From Chryseobacterium sp. ISL-80 (lineage in GTDB: Bacteria; Bacillota; Bacilli; Bacillales; Cytobacillaceae): 64,000 nt of DNA. The notes below the pieces were generated by a model. It ran no database searches. It worked only from the letters and a program-made list of their open reading frames with translations, and had not been told where the DNA came from. Where the stretch lies: contig JAGGQZ010000013.1 in assembly GCA_018613055.1 (NCBI GenBank), positions 496,001 to 560,000 on the forward strand. The letters are read 5' to 3'. A program made the position numbers and the translations under genes. Numbering within the stretch: the first letter of the stretch is position 1; each line of letters opens with the position of its first letter. Below are positions 57,347 through 64,000 of this stretch, piece by piece.

Positions 57347-57529
57347 TTAAAAATCGTTCCTGTGCTCGACCAAATCAATAGCACCCAGAACGATATGTGC
57401 CAATCCAAAACCGAATACCGTGTTGGAAACCATCTTGTCGATCTTGCGATTTTGTTTCATCGCATAACCTGCTGCCGTTACAGCCGTACCTAAAACTGTC
57501 GGGATCATGCCTTCGCGAATTCGGTTCAA
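57347..57529 (-). CDS. Small conserved membrane protein
   Basis: About 60 residues with two hydrophobic segments (GMIPTVLGTAVTAAGYAM and MVSNTVFGFGLAHIVLGAIDLV). TTG 57529 is chosen because GAGGTG lies six bases upstream. Short proteins of this pattern are common in Bacillus and have no known role. It is convergent with dedA and divergent from the thioesterase gene. Confidence 0.65.
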   Translation of the reverse strand: MNRIREGMIPTVLGTAVTAAGYAMKQNRKIDKMVSNTVFGFGLAHIVLGAIDLVEHRNDF

Positions 57530-57631
57530 ATAAATCACCTCATGATGTTGATGGTCCTTAGTGGTAAGGACAAGATTAGTTTTTCCCACAATCCCTTGCG
57601 ATTGTTTGCCAAATATAAGGAGGTTAAGAAT

Positions 57632-58018
57632 ATGGATTTGAACAACACACTGCTAGGCTCGCTTGGAATCGAAATAACAGAACTGCAAAAAGGAAAAGTG
57701 GTCGCCACGATGCCCGTCGATGACAGGACGAGACAGCCATTTGGCCTGCTGCATGGAGGAGCCTCCGTTGCCCTTGCAGAAACCGTCGCCAGCGTAGGTG
57801 CATTTGAGCTAGTCGATCAAGAAAACGAGGTCGTAGTCGGCCTTGAAATCAACGCCAACCACATCAGGGCAAAAAGAGAAGGCGTAGTCACAGCTGTCGG
57901 CACCGTCCTCCATCAAGGAAAAACCACAATGGTCTGGGATATCAAAATTACAGACGAAGACAACAATCTTGTCTGCATATCTAGATGCACTATCGCCGTG
58001 ATCAAGCGAAAAAAGTAA
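57632..58018 (+). CDS. yuxO: PaaI/YuxO-family hotdog thioesterase
   Basis: A 128-residue hotdog-fold thioesterase. The active-site motif is FGLLH41-GGASVALAE50-T. YuxO-type enzymes hydrolyse 1,4-dihydroxynaphthoyl-CoA in menaquinone synthesis, and related ones act on phenylacetyl-CoA derivatives; the first is favoured by the position near mrp, as in B. subtilis. ATG 57632 follows AAGGAGG; the longer frame from 57542 has none. The comQXPA genes that precede yuxO in B. subtilis are not in this stretch. Confidence 0.87.
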   Translation: MDLNNTLLGSLGIEITELQKGKVVATMPVDDRTRQPFGLLHGGASVALAETVASVGAFELVDQENEVVVGLEINANHIRAKREGVVTAVGTVLHQGKTTMVWDIKITDEDNNLVCISRCTIAVIKRKK

Positions 58019-58045
58019 ACCAGCCGAATTGGCTGGTGTTTTTTT
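58019..58045 (+). terminator. Intrinsic terminator of yuxO
   Basis: ACCAGCC pairs with GGCTGGT across five bases, then GTTTTTTT. It starts right at the stop codon. Confidence 0.87.
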
Positions 58046-58064
58046 GTGCTTTGGAGGGGGGTGG

Positions 58065-58818
58065 AAGTAGCCCGAAGTTCGGACAGGTTTGTGGGAAAAA
58101 CGGATGAAGCTGTCCGAAGTAGCCCGAAGTTCGGACAGGTTAGGAGCAACAATTGGAAAAGCTGTCCGAAGTAGTCTGAGGTTCGGACAGGTTAAGGGGG
58201 AAAACCGAAAAAGCTGTCCGAAGTAGTGCGAGGTTCGGACTGGTTTCTGGGAAACACTGATGAAGTTGTCCGAAGTAGCTTGAAGTTCGGACAGGTTCTT
58301 TAGTATGAGGCTCAAAGCTGTCAAGAAGACAACCTTATTTTGACAACTTCGGGGAGAGAAGGCGAAAAGCTGTCAAGAAAGCGACGTAATTTTGACAGGT
58401 TCGGGTGTAGATGCCGAAAAGCTGTCAAGAAAGCGACGTTATTTTGACAGGTTCGGGTGTAGATGCTGAAAAGCTGTCAAGAAAACACCGTAATTTTGAC
58501 AGGTTCGGGGAGAGAAGGCGAAAAGCTGTCAAGAAAGCCACGTAATCTTGACAGGTTCAGGGGTAGAAGGAGAAAAGCTGTCAAGAAAGCGACGTTATTT
58601 TGACAGGTTCGGGTGTAGATGCCGAAAAGCTGTCAAGAAAGCGACGTTATTTTGACAGGTTCGGGGGTAGAAGGCTCAAAGCTGTCAAGAAAGCGACGTT
58701 ATTTTGACAGGTTCGGGTGTAGATGCTGAAAAGCTGTCAAGAAAGTGACGTTATCTTGACAGGTCCAAAGCGAAAAGCAAAAAGGCTGTCAAAAAACCAA
58801 TGGGCTTTTAACAGCTTT
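58065..58818 (+). repeat. 52-bp tandem palindromic repeat array C (14 units plus a worn end)
   Basis: Left arms start at 58080, 58132, 58184, 58236 and 58288 (CGGACAG class), then 58340, 58392, 58444, 58496, 58548, 58600, 58652, 58704 and 58756 (TTGACAG class, with minor changes), all 52 bases apart. The class change falls within the unit at 58288, whose left arm is CGGACAG and right arm CTGTCAA. A degraded fifteenth left arm (TTAACAGCTT) ends it. It lies between convergent yuxO and the monooxygenase gene. Confidence 0.95.
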
Positions 58819-58885
58819 CATCAGGAATCAGCACATGTTTCGAATACAGCGCCACCCTTTAGACTCCAAACCTATGCACTCTAAG

Positions 58886-60034
58886 CTACATCCTCTCCAT
58901 ATCCTCCTCAATTTCAATGATCCTCCTTAGCTTTTCATTATGGAAGGAGGCTGGTGCCATCTGGAGCAGTTTATTCCGGATGGAGCAAAGGATTGGGAAG
59001 TCGACTTGGGATGCAAGGCCGTAGATTTTCATCTCATCTTTAATCTGCTTGGTTCGTTCGCGTTTGTGCTGGGTGTATTTTTTAAAGGCTTCCAAACCTG
59101 AAGCTTCTTTGCTTAACCATTTTGCCAGGTAGACGGCATCTTCAGCTGCCTGTGAGGCTCCCTGGCCGATATTGGGCATTGAGGCGTGGGCGGAATCCCC
59201 GAGAAAGAGAATGTTTTCGGATTGAAGTGGTGTTAAGGGTTTTAATTCATAAATATCATCGTATAGAATCTGGTCGGCTGAGGTATTTTCCAGGAGTTCC
59301 TGGATAGGGTCATGGTAGTAGAAAAAGTTGAATAATAAGTCGATTGGGGTCCATGTGCTAAGACTGCTGTCATCCGATGTTTTTTTAAAGGCGTACCAAA
59401 AGATCTGCTGATCAGTTAAAGGGGCGATGCCGAATTTTCCTCTTGCTCCCCAGGTTTCGGTATAAGCATTCACTTGGAGTGGAGGGTCTTCGATCAAACC
59501 TCGCCAGCAGGAATAGCCTGTGTGGGTCAGGGTGCTTTCAGGGAACAGTTTTGAGCGAATGGGTGAAGATGCGCCGTCACAGCTTATCAGGTAGTCCGAA
59601 TCCACGGTGGTGCCATCCTTGAAAAATAATGTCACGACCTGACCCTGGGTAAAATCAATCAAGTGTTTTTCCAAATGAAGACAGCCCGGAAGAAGAGCAT
59701 CCATCAATATCTTTTGAAGAGAGGAGCGATGGATGAACAGATAGTTTGGGATATGGGAAGGTGCATGATAATCGAATGTAGCAATGGTATTCCCAAAATC
59801 GGACTTCAGCTGGCATGCATCTGCATCAAGGCCGTGAGCCAGCAATTCGGGGCCTAATCCCATGAGGTAAAAGGCCCTAATTGCATTGCCGCTTAAGATC
59901 ATACCTGTGTCCGGTTGCTGGACCCGTTTTTCTTTTTCATAAATCTCCGCATGGATTCCATTTTTCTGCAGGGCAATGGCTGTGCACAATCCGCTGATTC
60001 CGCCGCCGACGATTGCGATTTTTTCATCCTCCAT
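58886..60034 (-). CDS. FAD-dependent monooxygenase
   Basis: A 382-residue class A flavoprotein hydroxylase. The FAD Rossmann motif is GGGISG (10-15), the DG motif is LISCDGASSPIRSKLFP and the GD motif is ILFLGDSAHASMPNIGQGASQAAEDA. It would hydroxylate an aromatic or related substrate with NAD(P)H and oxygen; no neighbouring catabolic gene identifies it. ATG follows GGAGGGAG. It is not part of the mrp operon because the mrp terminator separates them. Confidence 0.88.
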   Translation of the reverse strand: MEDEKIAIVGGGISGLCTAIALQKNGIHAEIYEKEKRVQQPDTGMILSGNAIRAFYLMGLGPELLAHGLDADACQLKSDFGNTIATFDYHAPSHIPNYLFIHRSSLQKILMDALLPGCLHLEKHLIDFTQGQVVTLFFKDGTTVDSDYLISCDGASSPIRSKLFPESTLTHTGYSCWRGLIEDPPLQVNAYTETWGARGKFGIAPLTDQQIFWYAFKKTSDDSSLSTWTPIDLLFNFFYYHDPIQELLENTSADQILYDDIYELKPLTPLQSENILFLGDSAHASMPNIGQGASQAAEDAVYLAKWLSKEASGLEAFKKYTQHKRERTKQIKDEMKIYGLASQVDFPILCSIRNKLLQMAPASFHNEKLRRIIEIEEDMERM

Positions 60035-60128
60035 TTTTCTCCCTCCATTCTGTCAGACTGACTTTTCATCTTAACTATACTCCGCTGCTTCTGTGGTTGG
60101 TATGGATAAACTTTGAAATTTCCATGTA

Positions 60129-60167
60129 CAAAAAAAGGCCATCAGGGGAATGTACCTGATGGCCTTT
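60129..60167 (-). terminator. Intrinsic terminator of the mrp operon
   Basis: AAAGGCCATCAGG and CCTGATGGCCTTT form a 13-base-pair stem; on the minus strand it is followed by seven T. Confidence 0.9.
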
Positions 60168-60174
60168 CATATGG

Positions 60175-60546
60175 TTATTTGGATTGATTTTCAGCGATCT
60201 CTTTCCGTGCCTTTGCAAGGTCATCCTGCACAGTACGGTCCGACAGCTTTACCCCGCTGTTATATGCTGCTCTTGAAATCAGGTGCCCGGCAACAGGGGA
60301 TGTAAGGAAGATGAAGCCAATTCCCAGCAATAATCGTGAATTAAAATGATCTTCAATTAGCCAAAAATAAAGGAAGGTTCCAAGCAATACAAGCATTACA
60401 CCCATCGTGGCACTTTTAGATGCCGCGTGGTTCCTCGTATAAACATCCGGCAGCCTGATAAGCCCGAATGCTGTCACAAGGCTGAGGAATGCACCGATCA
60501 GGATGAATAAGCCAGCAAAAAACTTAACGATCTCCATTTCTGTCAT
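60175..60546 (-). CDS. mrpG: Na+/H+ antiporter subunit MrpG
   Basis: A 123-residue membrane protein with three segments, a subunit of the Mrp (Mnh/Sha) cation/proton antiporter. The PhaG/MnhG motif LIRLPDVYTRNHAASKSATMGVM is clear. It is the last gene of the operon and overlaps mrpF by 23 bases. The C-terminal tail is charged and cytosolic. Confidence 0.95.
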   Translation of the reverse strand: MTEMEIVKFFAGLFILIGAFLSLVTAFGLIRLPDVYTRNHAASKSATMGVMLVLLGTFLYFWLIEDHFNSRLLLGIGFIFLTSPVAGHLISRAAYNSGVKLSDRTVQDDLAKARKEIAENQSK

Positions 60547-60814
60547 ATTCCATGATTACTCCCTTCTCAAGAAACTTTGAAAAGGCGACTGTTCCGATGA
60601 ATGCCAGTATCCCTATCAGCAGGATGATATCGAGAAATGCACTCGTATCGAGAAGGATTGACACTAAAGCAACCACAGAAACCAGACTGATTCCGATCGC
60701 GTCCAGGGCAACTACCCGGTCAGCCACTGTCGGCCCCTTGATAACACGGTAAATCAGGCCTATCATCGCAAGTGATATGAAGGTAACTGAAATCCACATG
60801 ACGGTATCGAACAT
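60524..60814 (-). CDS. mrpF: Na+/H+ antiporter subunit MrpF
   Basis: A 96-residue membrane protein with three segments. The family motif is VIKGPTVADRVVALDAIGI. It is needed for a stable Mrp complex. Its ATG overlaps the mrpE stop by one base (TAATG) and the ribosome-binding site GGAGGTGAG lies within the end of mrpE. Confidence 0.95.
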   Translation of the reverse strand: MFDTVMWISVTFISLAMIGLIYRVIKGPTVADRVVALDAIGISLVSVVALVSILLDTSAFLDIILLIGILAFIGTVAFSKFLEKGVIMEYDRNGDR

Positions 60815-61290
60815 TATCGGCTCACCTCCATAATTGCCTTTTCGAACGTATTTTTGATGCTTTGAATCGCTTCGTCCGCATCACTGATGTCCATCGCATG
60901 TACATACAGAATCTTATTATCATCAGAGATATCGACGACAAGGGTTCCAGGGGTCAAGGTTATCAAGTTTGCGAGCATTGTAATCTCCCAGTCTTGCTTC
61001 AATTCTGTCGGGAATGCGAAGATTCCGGGCTTGATATTGAGCTTGGGCCTTAGAACTGCCTTGAGGACATCGATATTTGAAAGGATTAATTCCCTCGTGA
61101 AAATGTAGATCAGGTCTACTACTGCCACTACCCTCAACAAATAAAAACGGGAAGTGAAGAATCGGCGGAAAATATAAATGATGAGCAGGCCGAAGAAATA
61201 CCCGACGAAAAACGAAGCCGGGGAGTAGGATGTTTTAAGGAACATCCACACAAAGGCCAGAATGAAATTCAGCAAGATTTGAAAAGCCAT
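60814..61290 (-). CDS. mrpE: Na+/H+ antiporter subunit MrpE
   Basis: A 158-residue subunit with two N-terminal membrane segments and a cytosolic domain. The motif LANLITLTPGTLVVDISDDNKILYVHAMDI is the MnhE signature. ATG follows AAGGAG, which overlaps the end of mrpD; six bases separate the two genes. Confidence 0.95.
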   Translation of the reverse strand: MAFQILLNFILAFVWMFLKTSYSPASFFVGYFFGLLIIYIFRRFFTSRFYLLRVVAVVDLIYIFTRELILSNIDVLKAVLRPKLNIKPGIFAFPTELKQDWEITMLANLITLTPGTLVVDISDDNKILYVHAMDISDADEAIQSIKNTFEKAIMEVSR

Positions 61291-61296
61291 GTCTCA

Positions 61297-62778
61297 TCAC
61301 TCCTTTAAAACAGCATTGATATAGATTTCCGGATTCGCCAGCGTTTCTGCTGCATTGGAGATGACCGGATAAATTGCTTCAGTTCCGAAGCCGTACAGGA
61401 CAGCGAACGCGGTCAGGACGGCCGGTGCGATGAGCAGCCATTTCACTGGAGATTTTTCCTCATTCTTATAAGCTCGAGGTGTTCCCCAGAAGCCTCGGAT
61501 AAATATCTTCATGACGGAAAACAGGACCAGTAAACTAGACATCAGGACAACGAACGCACCAAGATAGCTTTCGTTCTCGAAGCCGGATCGGACCAGCATG
61601 ATTTTACCTGCAAATCCGCTGAGCGGCGGTATACCTGCGAGTGCCAGCGCAGCGATGAAGAAGGTCCATCCTAAAGCGGGATATCCATTGATCAGACCGC
61701 TAATCTTATTCAGGTCACTTGTCCCTGTAATTGCAATGATAATTCCAATCAACAAGAAGAGCGCCGCTTTGATGTTCATGTCATGGATCAGATAAAACAC
61801 AGAGCCCGTGAGAGATTCCGGGGTCAGTACAGAGACCCCGAACAAGATGACCCCGACTGCCACGATAATGTTATAAATGATGATTTTCTTGATGTCCGAA
61901 TATGCAATTGCTCCGATAGCACCGACGATGATCGTCAGGATGGCAAGAATCTGGAGCAATTGATGCGTATAGCCGGCATCATGGTAAAAGAACAACGTAT
62001 AAGTCCTTGTGATCGAATAGACACCGACCTTAGTCAGCAATGCTCCAAACAAGGCCATTACAGGTGCAGGCGGTGCATAATAAGACCCTGGAAGCCAGAA
62101 ATAAAGCGGGAAAATCGCTCCTTTCAGGCCAAACACAATGAGGAACAATACAGCAATGACCGTAATGATGCCCATGTCTCCAAGTTCGCTGATCCTCACC
62201 GAGATATGTGCCATATTCAATGTCCCTACTACTGAGTACAAATAAGCGACTGCGATGACGAACAGTGCTGAGGAAATGACGTTCACAAGTATGTATTTTA
62301 TCGATTCGCGCAGCTGGATTTTCGTCCCGCCCAATACCAGCAGCACATACGAAGACATAAGCATTACTTCGAAAAATACAAACAAGTTAAATATATCCCC
62401 TGTTGTAAAGGCACCGTTTACACCTACCATCAGAAAGTTGACAACCGGATAATAATAAAATTTTTCGCGCGCTTCCCCAATTGATTTAAAGGAATAGAAT
62501 AAAGCGGCAAGAGCGATGATACTGGTCGTCAATACAAGCAGGGCGGAAAGCATATCTGATACGAGCGTAATCCCGTAAGGCGCTTCCCAGTTACTGAGGT
62601 CCATTGTCTGGATGCCATCTCTATATACATGATTTGCCAGCATGGAGGCTGCAATAACAGTGATTACCGCGCTTATTGCAGATATCCAGCGCTGGGCCAT
62701 GATGTTTTTTGTGAAAAATATGAGTATAACCCCTGTTATCAGAGGAATTAAGATGGGTAAGATGATTAGATTATTCAT
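61297..62778 (-). CDS. mrpD: Na+/H+ antiporter subunit MrpD
   Basis: A 493-residue membrane protein with about 14 segments, homologous to NuoL/M/N of complex I. The proton-channel motif region includes [44 protein letters not shown], with the key Lys residues, and a conserved Glu near [11 protein letters not shown]. It forms, with MrpA, the ion-conducting core. It overlaps mrpC by eight bases. Confidence 0.96.
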   Translation of the reverse strand: MNNLIILPILIPLITGVILIFFTKNIMAQRWISAISAVITVIAASMLANHVYRDGIQTMDLSNWEAPYGITLVSDMLSALLVLTTSIIALAALFYSFKSIGEAREKFYYYPVVNFLMVGVNGAFTTGDIFNLFVFFEVMLMSSYVLLVLGGTKIQLRESIKYILVNVISSALFVIAVAYLYSVVGTLNMAHISVRISELGDMGIITVIAVLFLIVFGLKGAIFPLYFWLPGSYYAPPAPVMALFGALLTKVGVYSITRTYTLFFYHDAGYTHQLLQILAILTIIVGAIGAIAYSDIKKIIIYNIIVAVGVILFGVSVLTPESLTGSVFYLIHDMNIKAALFLLIGIIIAITGTSDLNKISGLINGYPALGWTFFIAALALAGIPPLSGFAGKIMLVRSGFENESYLGAFVVLMSSLLVLFSVMKIFIRGFWGTPRAYKNEEKSPVKWLLIAPAVLTAFAVLYGFGTEAIYPVISNAAETLANPEIYINAVLKE

Positions 62779-63112
62779 GTCCTTCCTTTCCTCTCAAGCG
62801 ATCCATATTATCCGTTCCAAGCTCCTGATAAGCACGGTAGGCAAGCACCAGGAAAAATGCTGTCACACCAAAGCTGATGACGATCGCAGTTAAAATCAGC
62901 GCCTGTGGCAGCGGGTCAACGTAGGATTCGGCATGTTCACCCAGCAAAGGGACTGTCCCCCTCTTCAAACCTCCCATTGTTAAAATCAACAAATGGGCTC
63001 CATGGCTTAACAGGCCCGTACCAATGATAATCCTGAGCAGGCTTTTCGAAAGCATCAGGTAGGTGGCTGTCATAAATAAGATTCCAATTAGAAATGCCAT
63101 TAAGATTTCCAT
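62771..63112 (-). CDS. mrpC: Na+/H+ antiporter subunit MrpC
   Basis: A 113-residue membrane protein with three segments, homologous to NuoK. Motifs are [21 protein letters not shown] and [23 protein letters not shown]. The length and overlap with mrpB (one base) and mrpD (eight bases) fit the standard operon. Confidence 0.95.
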   Translation of the reverse strand: MEILMAFLIGILFMTATYLMLSKSLLRIIIGTGLLSHGAHLLILTMGGLKRGTVPLLGEHAESYVDPLPQALILTAIVISFGVTAFFLVLAYRAYQELGTDNMDRLRGKEGHE

Positions 63113-63534
63113 TATTCGCTCTCTCCAATCGTTTGAATAATGGTCATTGTCACACCAATGACGACAAGGAAAACTCCGGTATCAAACAATACCGCCGTAT
63201 GCAGGGATGTTTTGCCGAGGAGCGGCAAATAAACATAAGTATAGGCATGCGTCAGGAATGGCTTGTTGAAAAATAAACCTCCTGCTCCAGTTCCGATAGC
63301 AAAGATTAGTCCCACCGCGATCAGTTTAATATAATCGACAGGCAAGATTGCCTTGACCGTCTTTATATCAAAAGCCAGCAGCAGGAGGACGATTGCCCCG
63401 GATGTCATCAATCCGCCAACGAATCCTCCACCCGGATGGTAATGGCCTGCAAAGAACAGGTGGATAGAAAACAGGATGATGACAAACAAGGTTAACTTCG
63501 TGACAGTCTGGAGGATTATATCATTTGTTTTCAT
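63112..63534 (-). CDS. mrpB: Na+/H+ antiporter subunit MrpB
   Basis: A 140-residue membrane protein with four segments. The MnhB motif is [29 protein letters not shown]. It overlaps mrpA by 14 bases. Mrp complexes export Na+ in exchange for protons and support alkaline pH and salt tolerance. Confidence 0.95.
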   Translation of the reverse strand: MKTNDIILQTVTKLTLFVIILFSIHLFFAGHYHPGGGFVGGLMTSGAIVLLLLAFDIKTVKAILPVDYIKLIAVGLIFAIGTGAGGLFFNKPFLTHAYTYVYLPLLGKTSLHTAVLFDTGVFLVVIGVTMTIIQTIGESE

Positions 63535-64000
63535 CCAATTCTTTCCCCCTTGTCATACGCAGCTTGATCATCGCGAAGATCCCGAGGGCAGCGATGCCAA
63601 GTACGGTAATTTCAAACATTGTGTCAAAGCCGCGGAAATCAACAAGGATGACGTTGACCATGTTTTCGCCGCCAGCTTTTTTATAGGTATTCTCGATATA
63701 ATAATCCGCAATCGATCCAAACATTTTATTGCTGTGGGCAGATAGGGCAATCATCGTCACGACCGCTCCGACGCCAATTGAAATTACAGCGTTCGTAGCC
63801 CTAAAGCGGATTCGCTCTTCGTTCCTTCTGATCTGAGGCAAGTGATAAAACGCGAGCAGGAATAGCGCTACAGAAACCGTTTCGATCACTAGTTGTGTCA
63901 GTGCGAGGTCAGGCGCCCGGAAAATGACGAAGAATAGAGCGACTGTATACCCGACAGCACCGAGCAGGATAATTGAAGTCAATCTTGATTTGGCAAATAA
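63521..64000 (-). CDS. mrpA: Na+/H+ antiporter subunit MrpA, C-terminal part (start outside window)
   Basis: The frame runs to the window edge, so about 159 C-terminal residues of a protein of roughly 800 are visible. The region contains the MbhE-like DLALTQLVIETVSVALFLLAFYHLP and the final domain GFDTMFEITVLGIAALGIFAM. MrpA is the largest, NuoL-like subunit and first gene of the operon. No frameshift is seen in the visible part. Confidence 0.93.
   Translation of the reverse strand, partial: LFAKSRLTSIILLGAVGYTVALFFVIFRAPDLALTQLVIETVSVALFLLAFYHLPQIRRNEERIRFRATNAVISIGVGAVVTMIALSAHSNKMFGSIADYYIENTYKKAGGENMVNVILVDFRGFDTMFEITVLGIAALGIFAMIKLRMTRGKELDENK

Noticed and set aside
57809-58324. 171-residue minus-strand ORF spanning yuxO and array C
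   Set aside because: It is antisense to yuxO and continues into the repeat array; no start signal and no coding character.

Overview
The window comes from a spore-forming, low-to-moderate-GC Bacillaceae chromosome. Ribosome-binding sites are strong (AGGAGG/GGGGG), starts are often TTG or GTG, and intrinsic terminators are dense. Gene order follows long blocks of the Bacillus subtilis yus-yur-yun-yut-yum-yui-mrp region. Sporulation-linked genes (yunB, lytH, a YhcN/YlaJ lipoprotein, yutH) show an endospore former. A relative of Mesobacillus or Bacillus sensu lato fits, but the species cannot be fixed from this sequence. No rRNA, tRNA, prophage, transposase or CRISPR was seen.

Layout. 1-5060: 3' end of an acyl-CoA dehydrogenase gene, yusI, gcvH, yusG, yusF, yusE, an MFS transporter and an SCP2-like protein. 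5085-9658: a methionine block, with two SAM riboswitches controlling an O-acetylhomoserine sulfhydrylase and the MetNPQ importer. 9760-17231: yurZ, a small protein, a 52-bp repeat array, a cloverleaf-like element and the sufCDSUB operon. 17566-22471: yunF, yunD, yunC, an HD-GYP protein, yunB. 22478-26309: a lysine riboswitch with an NhaC-family transporter, then an NSS transporter with a 34-residue MetS-type subunit. 26535-30561: lytH, lipA, yutC, yutD and two small proteins. 30824-31905: second 52-bp array. 32067-36654: EAL protein, yutE, yutF, yutG, yutH. 36730-41201: a 2-hydroxyacid dehydrogenase and hom-thrC-thrB. 41228-47762: Fe-S and redox genes (yutI, yuzD, yutJ, yuzB, sufA/yutM, yumC, yumB). 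47945-58018: Nudix, yuiA to yuiH homologues, DedA and the YuxO-type thioesterase. 58065-58818: third 52-bp array. 58886-64000: an FAD monooxygenase and the mrpGFEDCB(A) Na+/H+ antiporter operon on the minus strand, with mrpA cut by the window end.

How the genes connect. Iron-sulfur and lipoate metabolism recur: SufCDSUB, SufA and Nfu build or carry clusters, LipA consumes them to make lipoyl groups, and GcvH is the lipoyl carrier. Sulfur-amino-acid genes are under SAM control and a likely lysine transporter is under lysine control. An HD-GYP and an EAL protein indicate cyclic-di-GMP turnover. Mrp and two NhaC-superfamily transporters suggest sodium-coupled physiology.

Most unusual signal. 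Three intergenic arrays (13, 21 and 14 units) share an almost invariant 52-bp period, a 12-11-12-17 bp architecture (stem, loop, stem, linker) and the same strand orientation. The stems occur in two sequence classes in which both arms change together, which points to selection on pairing or on a palindromic binding site. Two further short-repeat arrays have a 20-21 bp period. I do not recognise a described system that explains these.
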